This document shows positions 27,301-42,300 of a stretch of DNA of 64,000 nucleotides, in pieces. Position numbers and translations under genes: made by a program. Numbering within the stretch: the stretch's first letter is position 1; the number at the start of each line of letters is the position of its first letter. The DNA is from Eudromia elegans (taxonomy: Eukaryota > Chordata > Aves > Tinamiformes > Tinamidae), in assembly GCA_003342815.1 (NCBI GenBank), contig PTEX01000016.1, forward strand, positions 2,782,731 to 2,846,730, in the 5' to 3' direction. The notes under the pieces were generated by a model. That model saw only the letters and a program-made list of their open reading frames with translations. It had not been told where the DNA came from and searched no databases.

Positions 27301-30300
27301 GGATCCACCTGCATGGACACTGGATTATATGAGTCTTCAGAGTGTTACTGCTCTTCAGATGCTTTTATTCCTATCAGAATATACCATATCTCCTTAGTCA
27401 TCTTATTCTGCTTAATTCTATTAAAAGAACAGTAAATGGCTGCATGTTTCTTAACTGTGATTTCCTTTTATCTAAAGGAAAGCTAGAGCTATCAAGTAAT
27501 TTCAACATCATAGAGTACTACCATCCTTCCTAGGTCACTGGTCTAAGTAAAAATATGACTGGACCAGTTGAAATAACTTTAAATTTGTTCTTTTCAGCCA
27601 CAGAAACCAATCGATGGATCACTATCCATTTGTTAGGCAAAAGAACACACATTCCCAAATGTGTCATTATCGTTCTGCCAAGAAATATGTCCTTGAGAAA
27701 AGTGTAGCACTTCTTTCAAAGCGAGGACTGGTGGTCTTTTTAGGCCATATAGTCTAGGTGAACAACTAATTTGTTATAATAAAGGCTAACACACAAGTAC
27801 ATATGACTATGTCACACTATTTAGAACATAAACTCTTTGAGGGAGATGAGCCAGCTTTTGTTCCATCTTTCTCACAGCAATTTAGATGAAGTTCTGAGAA
27901 ATTTAATTGCTTGTGAAGTATTGCTAATTATAAGCATGACAGGGCTTGAAGAAATTAGTAGATTCTGTGCTACCATGTCCTGCATATTAGGCAAAAGTTT
28001 CAAGCATATGCACCACCGCTAAAAATCTTAGAAATGCACCACTAAAAATTATTTAGAATTTAAGATAGCACGCTGTCCCTCGGTGCACTAATCATCATCT
28101 GTTTCTGGTAGCTTACATGATCAGAAATAAAGAGCGTCAACACAAAAAAGACTCAAAAAATCAAGACTAAGAGAATATCTTCATTCTTCACATTGTTATT
28201 TCTCTTACTGCAGGTAACGGGGAAGATTTCTTCAGTATTGATCCACATTCTGGAATTATTACAGTTGCCCAGAAACTGGACCCATCCAAGCAAGGCCGGT
28301 TTACTCTTATTGTAAAGGCAGAAGATCAAGGCTTCCCTCAGCTTAAAGATTCTGCTACTGTACATGTCCACATCAGACCCTCTGATAGGACTCCTCCAAA
28401 ATTTCTGGAGGCTGAGTACATCACAGAGATCAGTGAGTCCACTGCTGTTGGTTCTCCTCTGATCCAAGTTTCAGCTACAAGTTTGTCACCGGTGAGCTAT
28501 GAAATAAAAGATGGAAACAGAGATGGAGTGTTTTCCATGAACTATCAGTCAGGTCTGATTTCCACTCAGAAGAGCTTAGATTTTGAGCAAGTTTCTTTTT
28601 ACCAAATGAGAGTCCGTTGCACCAACATGGCTGGAACCTTTATGGACACAATGGTACTTATCTATGTCATCGATGAGAATGACAATGCGCCCATCTTCGT
28701 TAAGCCTTCCTTCGTAGGCTGGATCATGGAGAACACCCCCTCACAAAGCATGGTTCTAGATGAGAGCAATGCCCCACTGGTAACCTATGCAACAGATGCT
28801 GATCAAGACTCCAATGCTCTGCTGGTCTATGAAATTTTGGAACCAGAGGCACTGAAATATTTTACAGTAGACCCCAGCACAGGGACACTTACCAGTCGTG
28901 CTGAAATAGACTATGAGCTCAACCCAGTCTTCCACTTCACTGTACATGCCCGTGACAGTGGAAATCCCACCTTATTTGCATCCAAGCCAGCCAAGGTCAC
29001 AATCCACGTTAAAGATGTGAATGATTCACCTCCGGTGTTTTTCAAAGACATTTATGAACTTTCTGTCTTGTTACCTGCCCACCCAGGGATGGAACTTTTG
29101 TCAGTACAAGCAAAAGACGCAGATTCAGATGTGACCTATAGCATTGCAGAAGGGAACCTTGATAATGCTTTCTATATCCACCCACTCACAGGTCTCATCT
29201 CCATTCTTAATTCTACTGGCCTGGGAAGCTCTCGTGAACTTACAGTTAGAGCTGGGGATGGCTTATATAAAAGCACCGCACAGGTTAAGCTAAATTTAAC
29301 TCAGGCACAAGATACTGGCTTAAAATTCAATCAAGACATGTATACAGCAACCGTGATAGAGAACTCTACAGATCTGAAGACGCTCACTGTTCTGGGGGTA
29401 AAGGGATATCAGCTAAATGAACCACTCTTCTACTCACTTTTGAACGGAAAGGAAAGATTCAAAATGATCCAGGCATCTGGAGTTCTCCAAACAAAGGGTG
29501 TAAAATTTGACCGTGAAAAACAAGATATGCATGAGGTAGCTGTGGAAGTGAAGGACAACAGGAAACCACCACGAGTGTCCCAAACCACAGTCAAAGTTTA
29601 CGTAGAGGATGTCAATGACAATCCACCTCATTTTGAGAATGTGCCATATTATACCTCAGTGCAGGATGGTACAGAGCCAGGTGACGTACTTTTTCAGGTG
29701 TCAGCAACAGACAAAGACATAGGGGATAATGGAGCCATTACCTACTCATTTGCAGAGGACTACAAGTATTTCTGGATTGATCCCTACCTAGGAGATATCT
29801 CACTTAAGATACCTCTTGATTATCAAGCTTTAAATAAATACAATCTTCGAGTCATTGCTAAGGACAGAGGCAAGCCTCCTCTCCAGGCCGAAGAAGAGGT
29901 TGTGATCAGTGTAAGGAACAAATCCAATCCTCTGTTCCAAAGTTTCTACTACCGAGTGAGGGTGCCAGAAAATATTCCCCTGTACACATCTATCCTGCAC
30001 ATACAAGCCCGCAGCCCTGAAGGCTTGCGTCTTATCTACAACATTATGGAAGAAGACGCCCTGAAACTGTTCAGCACTGACTTCAAAACCGGGGTCCTTA
30101 CTGTCACGGGCCAACTGGACTATGAACTAGAGACAAAACACACATTCACTGTTAGAGCCACAGACACAGCACTAGGATCCTTTTCTGAAGCCATAGTAGA
30201 GGTGGAGGTAGAGGACATTAATGACAATCCCCCCGTATTTTCTCAGATGATCTATACAGCATCAGTGTCAGAAAGTTTGCCTGCACAGATCCCTGTTGTC

Positions 30301-33300
30301 CAACTTTCTGCTTCTGATAAAGATTCGGGAAGAAACAAAATGATCTCATATCAGATCTTGGATGATGGTTCAGATAGCGCAAAGTTCTTTAATATTGATG
30401 CCAACACAGGACAAATAACAACAGCCCAAGCACTTGACTATGAGAAAAACCAACAGTTTCGCCTGAAAGTAAGAGCTGTAGATCATGGGATGCCTCCACT
30501 TAGCAGTGATGCCCTGGTAATTATAGATGTTACAGACATCAATGACAATCCCCCTGAGTTCAGCCAGCTTCAGTATGAAGCCAAGGTAAGCGAAATGGCA
30601 ACCTGTGGACACATTGTGGTAAAAGTGCAGGCTCTGGACCCTGATAGTGGAGACACTACCCGCCTGGAATATGTGATACTCTCAGGCAATGACAATAGGC
30701 ATTTCACCATCAACAGCACCTCTGGAATAATATCTATGTTCAACCGTTGCAAAAAAGACATGGAGTCATCCTACAACCTCAGGGTTTCTGCCTCAGATGG
30801 AGTTTTCAAGAGCACTGTGCCTGTTTATATCAATACTACAAACGCCAACAAATACAGCCCATCTTTTCAGCAGAACATGTACGAGGCAGAACTGGCAGAA
30901 AATGCTGAGATAGGCACCAAAGTGATTGAACTGCTAGCCGTTGATCCAGATGGTGGCCCATATGGCACCATAGATTATACTATCATAAACAAACTTGCCC
31001 AGGAGAAGTTCTTCATAGACAATAAAGGCCATATCACCACACTGCAAAAACTAGACAGGGAAAACTCTACGGAGAGAGTTGTTGCCATTAAGGTCATGGC
31101 CAAGGATGGTGGTGGGAAAGTGGCATTCTGTACTGTCAAAATCATCCTTACAGATGAGAATGACAACCCACCTCAGTTTAAAGCCTCTGAATACACGCTG
31201 TCCATCCAGTCCAATGTGAGTAAAGGCTCCCCTGTCATTCAGGTACTGGCTTATGATGCTGATGAAGGTGCAAATGCAGATGTGATTTACTCTGTTGACT
31301 CTGTGGAAGATCTATCAGAAGACCTTGTTGAGATCAATGCTGCCACAGGGGTTGTTAAGGTCAAGGAGAGTCTTATTGGTTTAGAAAACAGAGCTTTTAA
31401 CTTCAAGGTGAAAGCTGAGGATGGCAGACCCCCTCACTGGAACTCCCTTGTCCCAGTGAATCTTCAGATTGTTCCCCGGGAGGTGACATTGCCAAGGTTT
31501 TCTGAGCCTCTTTATACATTCTCAGCATCTGAGGACCTTCCAGAAGGATCAGAAATAGGGTCAGTCAAAGCTTTTGCAGAGGATCCCATTATATACAGCC
31601 TAGTAAAGGGAACCACTACAGAAAGTAACAAGGATGAAGTGTTCGCACTGGATGAGAAAACAGGGGCTCTGAAAATCAAAAAGACTGTGGATCATGAATC
31701 CACCAAGTGGTACCAGATTGATGTTATGGCTCACTGCTCACATCAAGAGACCGAACTCGTCTCACTGGTCTCCGTGAACATCCAAGTGCAGGATGTCAAT
31801 GACAACGGACCTGTTTTTGAGGCAGATCCATACAAAGCTTTCGTCATGGAGAACATGCCATCAGGAACCACCGTCATTCAAGTGACAGCTAATGACCAGG
31901 ACACAGGAAATGATGGACAGGTAACCTACCGTTTGGAAGCAGAATCTGGAAGCCTCCGGGGACTCTTCACCATTGATGGTGAGAGCGGGTGGATCACTAC
32001 CCTGAAAGAGCTGGACTGCGAAGCCCAGGAGATCTACCGTTTTTATGTGGTGGCCACGGACCATGGAAGAAAAGTCCAGCTCTCTTCCCAAACCCTGGTG
32101 GAGGTCACAGTCTCTGATGAAAATGATAATGCTCCGCAGTTCACCTCAGACTTCTATAAAGGGTCAGTGATTGAGAATGCAGAGCCAGGGCAAGTTGTTG
32201 TCACACTGAGCACCATTGATGCAGATATTTCAGAGCAGAACAGACGTGTCACATGCTACATAACTGGTAAGTTTTTCCTAACTTTCACTCTTCAGTGGGC
32301 AAGAGTTATTGCAGTGTCACATTCAAGTTTGGTTTTTATAGTCTATAGTACAAATAGCATTATACTAATAGTCCCACCAGAACAAGGAAATGTATCTTTC
32401 ATATTTATTTGGACATAAACAAACACAAAATTATATAATTATACTATATTGTAGGTATATTTATGCACACTTTCCTATTAGCTAAATAATTACGACTGCA
32501 CAATTGCCTATAGCACAGACACAAACAATGATAGAGCTGGAAGGAAAGTTTCTTTCACATTGAAACAGAGCTTTATTTTAATTCTTTAGTCCTTTTTTTT
32601 TTTTCTTGCAAACATTGTCATCAGTTTAGAAGTCACATATGTGTATGTACTACATATGTTTTTTATAACTGTATATATGCATATAGGATGTGTTTTACTT
32701 CAACTCTTAAAAAAATTAGTCCTTAAATACATGAAGCTGTTCTTTTGTCTTCCCAAAAGATTGCAGTTAACCACTTTGCAGACCAGCAGATGTTTGAGAC
32801 TGTTACCTTAATCTTGGTTAAGCTTTTAACTAGCAAGAAATACTAAAGATTGCTCTTGCATCCCTGAAACATAAGTTGTGCCAACTAAAATTAACCATTA
32901 GGCTAAAACAACAAAAAAGGTTACACTGGAACATTTGGGATCCTCCTGTTCCAGTAGAAACTTGAATTTATGGTAGCTTTTGACTCCATAGAGTCTTTTT
33001 CAAGCCTGGAACAAATAATTCAAATTTTTATTTTTCCAACTTCAGCAAGACACTTCAGGGTCAAAGTCTGATCATGTTGTAGCCTGTTATCTGTCATTAT
33101 AACTATTCAAAACAGAAGAGGAATGCTGGTACTTTCAATTGCTTTATGACATACCTAGGTATTTGTTAGTCTTTGAGACAAAAGATTCGGTTCATTTCTG
33201 TAACAGCATTTTTGCTGTTTTAAAGGTACTAGTAACTTCCACTCATTTCAAATCTGATAAGGTGCACATACATGTCAGTGATGATTAAAATATCTTCTCT

Positions 33301-36300
33301 CTGCTTCATACTTACAATAAGTACCTAAGCACGACTGCAATATAGCACTGCAAAAAAAAATTAAGGGGTGAACATGGACCCTAACTTCCCAGTGCTCAAA
33401 ACCCTTCAGACCCAAACAGAAAAGACATTTCCAGCACTAGCCTAGGAAAATATGTACCAGTTCCATGTCCATCCAGTCATCCGTTACTGAAGTTCCCAAA
33501 CTTTCCAAAGAGTGCTACAGAAAGGAGACCCAGACCACAGACTGTTTCCCCAAAGACAGAGAATTGCTGGAAGAGGTCTTCCTCTTTTTATTGCTTCCAA
33601 ATAAGTTGCATCAGGAAGACCTAAGATTCACCTTGTCCCCTGATGGGACCATAGTGAGAGCTTTAGAGCAGCTGTCTCATACGTACATTAATTTCAAATG
33701 CAGGAAATTAAATCTGAACTTGGGTTAATTGCTCCCGGTGTCAAGAGGGCTAAAGGCCTCCTAGTGCTTGCAGATTCACAGCCACATCATCCTAATTCAA
33801 ACTAAAGCAGAAAAAGAGTGAACATAATTTACCTGGCTGTGCAAAGCCTTTCAGAGTCAAATATGAACAAGCCCTGCAGCCACCTCTGTTCATTGCCTCC
33901 CATTACCTAATGCACTCCCTCCGTCTGCCCAAAGGCTTGAGTTCAGCAGAGGACATGAGCTCTTCACCAGAGGAGAGAGATTCTCCAGAGGTAGCATCCA
34001 CCCCTTTTATAATCCTCTTTGTCTAACATCAGCAGGAATGACATGAAGCTACTGGATTGGAGAGCCTGCATAGCCTGGATTTACCTGGATATATCAAAAT
34101 TTGCCCCTTATAAAATCAAAAAGTAGCCTCAGATAATGGAGCTAGATATTAAATGCATCTACAGGTTAAAAGCAAATGAAACTAAACATAGTACTGTAAC
34201 ATCTGGTACCATAACCCAAGCAACATGCACAGGATATTTATAAATCTCAGCCTCCCTTTGGAACATATACCAAAAAAGACTGACATGCTTTAAGAGTTAC
34301 TGTGAACAGTTTTGTGGCGACTAATATACACCTGTCTGTAGAACATTATAGAGACATTTCTGCAACTGGGAGCTGTTCCCTCCTTCCAGCCCCTTCCTCT
34401 CCTTGTTGTAGGTTTGAAACAGTAAATAACAGAAACACGAAGCATGTTTCTCAGGGTTGGGTGTGCAGTAGAGTCAACTGCTCCCCACCTAGCCAGTACA
34501 ACACCAATGATCTGTGCCTGTGTCATCACTTGAAGTCCTTCGGCTCTCTCTCATAAGGCATTGGGAATGAACACACCTATATCGCTGTCTCTTTTCACTT
34601 CAGACTTTCAGCACCATAGCTGTAAATGCTTTTTTTCCCTTCATCTTGGCTCCTGTATCCTTCTAGAAGGAGATGTACTAGGACAATTCACAGTTGACCA
34701 AATTGAAGGAGAGTGGACAATTTCTTCCAAGAAGCCTCTGGACAGAGAAGATACAGAGAAATATCTCCTCAAGGTTATGGCCTCTGATGGAAAATTTCAG
34801 GCTACCACTGAAGTGGAGATTTTCGTTCTGGATATCAACGACAACAACCCTGAATGTGGTCAGGTAAGACATCTGTCCTGGTGTGTTATGGGGCAAAAGG
34901 GAGCAGCTGAGAAGGAGGGAAGGTAACAAAGAGAAGAAAGGCCAGAAAGAGTCCATGTTAAGAGCTTTTGGCTTGTCATATTTTTTCTCACACAATCCTG
35001 TTGCTTTGATTGTGCTTAGCACTTTTAATTAAGCTGTATGTCAAACAAGAACATTAAATCTAGCCTCCAAGCAATGTTTGCCAGCATTAAATGAGTGCCT
35101 AAGCATTATGAAGAATAATTTTTGGAGATAAACAATGCCAGGAAGCCTCCTGGGTAATGGCATGTAAATTACCAAACTTTATATTCTGCTAAGCTAGAAG
35201 ACTCCCATCGGGAGTTGCTATCAAACGCAACAAGCCTGACTTCCAGTATGTACTCATATATGCTGGTACTGTAGTTTTCGCTCACAACAGTAAGACATTG
35301 TGCTCCACTGTAAACCACATGGTTTATTCTTCTCTGTGAAAGTTCTGCAAGTCTGTTTTCCCTTTATTAAGTACGGGAAAGTGAAGGCGTTTGTGAGATA
35401 AATCAAAAGCCAATGACACCTTCTATGTTTGTCAGATATTCTATACTGGAAGAGTCTCTGAAGATGCTCCCCCAGGTGTTTTCATTTTGAAAATATCAGC
35501 AACTGACCCTGATGTTGGCAGCAATGCCCAGATAACCTATAGCCTCCACGGACCCGGAGCAGAGGAGTTCCAGCTGGGGCCACATACAGGTGAGATTTGG
35601 CCCTACCCAAGGCAGTATAAGGGAAACTGGATGCATTTGCTCTTTTCTCACCTGTGCAGAGAGATACTAGCTCCGAGCCACAGCTCACCACTTTTCTTGA
35701 ACAGACAAGAACTGCTCATTCTAACTCTTCCAAGCTAGTGGGGGATGACAAACAGCAGGTTTATTGCACTGTGGTGTAGGGGAATGCTTGTTCTGTCTTC
35801 CTACTATCTTTCTTTAGAAATGTTTGGCACTAACGTTGTGAAAATTAAGGGCAGACACTATTGCTAACAACCCAGCCCCAAGGAGGAGACATAGGCAAAG
35901 TTATTAAAGCCCTGATTAAGCTAAAGACATAAGTTCTGGTCTCTGTAAAAAAGTCTTAGTGGTCTTGAAAGCGCATTTCCTGATCTTGGTTTCCTGCTTG
36001 GTTCCTGCTTTCCAAATAGATATTCTGATACTTCCAGAGATCACTTGGGGTTCATTAATTCAGCAGGTTTTATAAAGGTGTTTGAAGTATAATTTGTGAG
36101 CATCCATATCCCATGACGACATCACTTGTATAAATTTCAGCCTGACTTATAAGAATCCTTATGCCAAGTCCTGCCAGGACAAAGGCTTGTAATGATCTGG
36201 AAATAGCTCTGAGCAATGTGGCGTGGACACGTCACTGCTATTAAATGGATTAGAACTGGTGTTCAAACGCAGCCTACTGTCTCCAAGAGTTCAGTCAGGA

Positions 36301-39300
36301 AGACTGCATGTTTGAATTTCCCTAAGCTCTCCAGGACTGCAACTGCAGTTACAAGAGACAAGACCATCTCCTGTTGTTTCCCATAGGGGAGCTGACCACT
36401 TCTGCACCTCTCGATCGGGAACAGAAACCTGTGTACCATCTTGTTGCCAAAGCAACAGATGGTGGAGGCCGTTCCTGCCAGGCAGACGTTACACTTATCA
36501 TAGAGGACACAAATGACAACGCACCAAGATTCTCCCCCAGTCACTGCGCTGTGGCTGTTTTTGACAACACCACAACAAAGACACCCATAGCTGTGGTTGC
36601 GGCCAGGGACCTTGATGAAGGTGAGTCAGAATAGCATGTCTTTTTACTAGAGGTCATCTTTCATCCTGAATAGGAACCTTTAAAAGCTAGGGAAGGGTTG
36701 CAGAAATGGGCATAGATGATTGAATCTTGGCAAAGATAAGTGCCTGAATCTCATCACTGACACATTCCTGACTTGTGGGCTGGGATCAGCCTTCTTGCAA
36801 CCCTGAGGGAATTGCAATATTTGTAGAAACATGCAGACAGACAGACATTGAGGACAAATTCAGAAACTGTATCTTCAAACAACTGACTGTAAAGAAATTT
36901 TATCTTGGATCCAAACTTTATCCTAAAGATAGAGATTGAGAATCTGCCTAATTGGAAAGAAAGGGGAGTTTGGATCTGCAGGGAATAGTTGATATGGATG
37001 AAGTGGTCCTTCTGAAGACACAGAGAGGTTTCTCTGCTGTGATTTCAAAATCTCAAAAAAGAATAAGCTAAGAGTCCTAAGAAAAGAGGATATTTACAAA
37101 TAAAGGAATAAAAAATGGGAAGCACCAGGACATAGAGAAGTGATATGGATAGATGATACTGAGGCTAGATAATTGAAACTGTAGGTGGGCAGAAGTACAC
37201 TTGAAGGAAATGTTAATACAGCCTTCATTTCCCTTAGAAAAAAAAAGAAATAGCAGCATTCCAACCATGGATTAATGCAGTCTGTTATGGTATCTTTTCA
37301 GGTCTCAATGCTGAGGTCCTCTATTCTCTCTCTGACTCTGCCAACGGACACTTTTCAATCGAGGAAACAACAGGAGTGATTCGTCTGGAAAAGCCTCTGA
37401 AGGACACTCAGCACTCAGTGTTTGAGCTGACAGTCCGTGCTACAGACAGAGGCACCCCAGAGCCCCTCTCTGCTTTCGGCACTGTTACTGTCTCTGTGGT
37501 GGATCTAAATGAGTATCTGCCTGTGTTCCTGGCCCCTGAGTATGTGGCCATGGTAAAGGAAGATGTTGCTGTGGGCACAGAAGTCCTTAACTTGTCAACA
37601 TTGACGAGGGATAACACAGAAAATACAGAGATTAAGTATGAAATTGTGAATGGCAATGACCATGGGAAATTTCAACTCAACTCAAACACAGGTAAGAAGG
37701 TCTTGTGCCCAAGCAGGTCCAGGCTGACCCAACATCAAGACCTGTTCCTGTCTGCTCCTTCTCTTGACCTTTTCTGTTTGGTTTTCACTACTCTTCTTCT
37801 CTGACTTCAGCTGTTTTTAAAGTATTGCACTTGCTCTTTTCTTGCCTTTGCTCTTTGATACTGATCCACATATGTGTTTCATAGACTGCTTTCCTCTTCT
37901 CCCAATTTTCTCCTTATCTTTCTCTGAAGATCTTTTCCCATCTTCTTTTAATCCTATCCCTCTTGCACGTGTCCTCAGATCTTTCTCTTTCCCCATTTTT
38001 TGCTGAAGGGCATCCATGTGCATGACAGAGTAGAGAGCTGGGGAGAAGAATGTCAGCTCTTGTCAGCCTGACATTCTCAATTAGTCAATCTTGGCCACAA
38101 ATCTTTTCTGCCCCTATGCTGAGGGCAGCAAAGGGGATGGGAAATAGAGTCTTCTATCCTAATCTTAGTAACCAAGTCACTGAAGGCCTGATTCAAATCA
38201 GTTTGCTTTTAGCAAAAATTGCTTTAGGCAATTATCTCAATAAACCTGCTACATTCCAAGAATCCTTACATTAACTATTCAGAGCATCTTCTGACCTTTT
38301 TGTTTTTTGTTTTTTTTTTAATCCATCTGCCAATGCAGGTGCCTTATACATAAATGGAAGCTTGGACTTCGAAGCCAGTCATGAGTATTATCTATCCATT
38401 GAGGGTACAAGGAAGGGATCAGCTTCTCTGAGTGATGTCACCATGGTGGTGATCAACATCACTGACATCAATGACCACGCACCAGAGTTCATCCAAGACC
38501 CTTACTTTGCTGATATCCGGGAGGATGCTGCAGTTGGAGAAATCATCCTCACGGTATGACAGAGAACCAAGCCAGGTGTCTTTTTCTCTTTTGTTACACA
38601 ATATTTGCTCTACTTTTGCACAGAGATACCTCAACATAGCCAATAAATGAGAAGGGGACCCTCATCTGCAATAGCATACACTGGGATTGACACAGGCAGT
38701 GTGGCGTTCAAGCACTTAAAATTCAGTCATTACTTAAGAGGATGATTATCAGCATTCATGATATAGATCATAGACATGGAGGGTATTTGGCCTTACAAGA
38801 CAACCTTTAAGTGAAAGTCTAAGACACCCTAAGAAAACCACAGAAGCTTAGGGATATCCCAAGCAAGACAAATGACTGCAAAAGACCCAAAGTCTGTGAG
38901 GCCTGAGGAGGCAGAGCATTCCTTGAGTGGAAGAGCAGAACGGAATGAAACTTAGGTAAATTGCTTTCATCCCTCCTCCACCTCCAAAAAAAGCTCAATC
39001 CAATACACTTTACTGACAAGGAAGTCTTAATACCTGCCCTTCCTCATCAAGGCCACCTTATACCAGGAAACATAAGGCTTTTTTCCTTCTAATAGGTGTC
39101 AGCTGATGACTCGGATGGAGCAATGAACAATCAGATTGCATATTCAATTGTGAGAGGGAACCCAGCGGGACACTTTGCCATTCAGCCGAAGAGCGGGCAG
39201 ATCAGCGTTGCCAAGCATCTGGACAGGGAGGAGGTAAGTTCAAGGAAACAGAAGCGTAAGAGTTTGAAAAGATGAGGTGCAAAACACTTCTGAATGATCC

Positions 39301-42300
39301 AATGGTAATACTGTAATGAGAAGGCAAATCTTTCACTCATTTATTTTCTAGCTCCATAGATACTGCAGTAGAAAGGCTGGGCATTAGCACAGGTGATATA
39401 GTCTTCACTGGTGACAGCACTGGGCTGTCATCTACTCTGCCAGTACTCCAAGATAGATGGATTTGAGTCAGCTCCAAATTAGAAACCAGCATGGTTGGTT
39501 TCTACTTCTATGAATCAGAATATTATAGTAAATAATTAGAGAAAGGAGCTGGACCACCCCTTACTCATAAAGCAGAGGGCAACTCTTTCTAAACCACCCT
39601 TGACAGGTATTTGCCCAGCTTGCTCTCATCCATCTTTGGCAATTCATTTCTCTTCTCCAAAACTACAGCAAGGCTAATTTTCTTTAACAAAGTACTGTGT
39701 GATTTGTAAACGAAGAGTCCTAGACAAGGGACCAAGCTAGTGTTACAATAAAGTGCTTCAGGCTTTGCATTATAACAAGCTGCAACAGAATTAAACATCT
39801 ATATGATGCTAGCACTCCTTCACTGCTCCAAGTGACCATGCTCTATAAACTCTTCAGATTCCCAGCTATTCTTTGACAGTTCGAGCCACAGACAATGGCC
39901 ATCCTGCTCAGTTCAGCGACGTTGACGTGCACATCCAAGTGTCTGATGTCAATGACAACCCTCCCCGGTTCTTCCAGCTCAACTACAGTGTGGTGGTACA
40001 GGTAAGCCAGGAGGGAGTTTGTTCTCCAAGTTCAGGGAGAGCTTGTGCTTACTGCTACAAAGAACTAGCAGGATCTGCTAGAGCAGATATAAACAGATGC
40101 CATTTTCTCCTACCAACAGCTGAAGGTACTTTTTGTCCATTTAATACAGAGATTGCAGAGCTCTTTTCACACTTTAAGCCTGACCTGCAGGCCTTTCCTC
40201 TTTTGCATTTGTCCATGTCTACACCACAAAATAAAGTGCGGACCCATGCGTACAGTCAGGCACCACTATTGACAACAGCCATAAGCTAGTGAATCCATAG
40301 CTTGGACCCAAAACACCCATACATACTCAGGAGAGGAACCCAGCACACACTTTCATCTCCCATGACCCTTGCATGATTCTAGGAGAAGCCAGGGCAGCAG
40401 CTCAGCTGTCAACTTTAACCCACGTGACTCTACCATTTATTTAGTGCTATGGAAGGGAAACCCTCATTACTACTGCATCACTGCCAGTGAGGGCAAGAGT
40501 CCCAGTGTGCAAATGTTATAGAAAGGGAGAGGAGTAAATTAGGGAGCAGGGGAGTGAAGAGGGGAAGGGAGGGAGCATGTGTGCACAAGGAGCAGGGCAA
40601 ATTCTCAGGGCTTTTCTCTTTGCATGCGTTTCTCCACTCCTGTCCTCCTTCCTCATTTCAGGAGAATGCCCCAGTCGGTACAAGTGTCCTGGAGCTGATA
40701 ATGAGTGACAGAGACTCTCCAGAAAATGGACCACCGTATTCATTCCAGATCACCCAGGGCAATGATGGGAAGGCCTTTGATGTCACCCCAAATGGTCTGC
40801 TGGTGACATCCTCCATCCTAAACAGAAGGATGAAAGAACAGTACCTATTACAAGTCCAGGTATAGCCTGCTTTACTCCCTTGGTATATGAATTCACCCAG
40901 CCAAATTCAGCAACAACAAAATGAGATTAGGACAGCAGAACTGGATGGGAACTTCATTGTCTTTGGAGAAATCCAGTATGGACACAAATTCTACAGCTTG
41001 GAACCGGATAGAGCTTCTCTCTCCAGGCAGTTTGTCCACAAGAACCTGGGAACCAGCCTCTGTATTGATAAAATCAGATAATATGATCATGAGAAGTACT
41101 CTGCCACCAGTTTCCTTAGACAAACACTTTTCCCAGCATAATTCTATCAACTTTCAGTTGATAGTGAGGCCTAGTTCTGGTCCCAAAAGCTTTCCCTAAT
41201 CATCCTAGGAGGGATTTTAGCTTTTCTTCCAAAAAGATCTGTAACAGTGCAGAATAAATGGATTATTTTTCACTTATCAATAAGGATATCCCATTAGAAG
41301 CAATGGGATAACACACAATGTATATGCATCTCCAGTAATAACAGTTGTTCTAAAAGCTGTATACTATTATTACTATGAACCTCAACCACTAAGCTTAGAG
41401 AGAAACTTCTCCTATGATCTAATTATTCATATATATATTTTTCTGTTTAGAATTCCTTAACTCCTGCTAAGCACTCACTGGCAGAGATAGAACATAGGCT
41501 TAGACAGACCAGGACAGTAAATGCCCTGATGTGTGTAACTGCTTTGTCTTTTCACACTAAGTTATATATGGAGCCCCAAAGATTGGCAACATCTCTAAAG
41601 ATGATTAACTCTCAGAAATCAGAACTGCCCAGTTGGATCTCTGGTGCTGATGAACACACACAGAGATGAGTGAAACCCCTCTGTTAACAGAAGGTCTCAG
41701 CTGGTCTCTGGGCTGGAAGGAATTCTGCCAGAGGGACCTGCCTTTTCCCTGGAGCCTGTCTTATAAACCCAACTCCAGATGAGATCCAACATTGCTACCA
41801 TTTTTTTTTCCCCAGTTAGCACCCTTCCTTTTTCATTCCTAAACTGCTGCCTGACAGTTTCCACCCACTGCTACTTTTCCTCTGTAAGACCTCCTCAGCC
41901 TGTCAGGTCAGGCAAGTTGACTGTGAATTAGCAGACAGCTGTGATGAATCCTCTTGTTTTCCTTGACAGGTATCTGACAGTGGTATCCCTCCCCTGTCAT
42001 CATCTGCATTTATAAATATCCAAGTGACTGAGCAGAGCCAGTATGCTCCCTCAGCCCTTCCCCTGGAGATATTCATCACTACCAACGAGAGCGCCTTCCG
42101 AGGAGGCGTTCTGGGCAAGATCCATGCCACGGACCGAGATCCCCACGACACGCTGGTGTACACTTTGGTGGCTGAAGTGCCTCAGGAGGGGCTCTTTTCT
42201 GTTGGAGCAGCAGATGGAAAGATCATTGCTGCAGACAAGCTTCCCCATGGCCACTATCTTCTGAACGTGACAGTCAGCGATGGTACATTCACAGCCACCA

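Noticed and set aside
32267-32418. Extension of the exon 9 open frame
   Set aside because: It follows a good donor (AACTG|GTAAGT), is AT-rich, and the next exon joins in phase and in homology.
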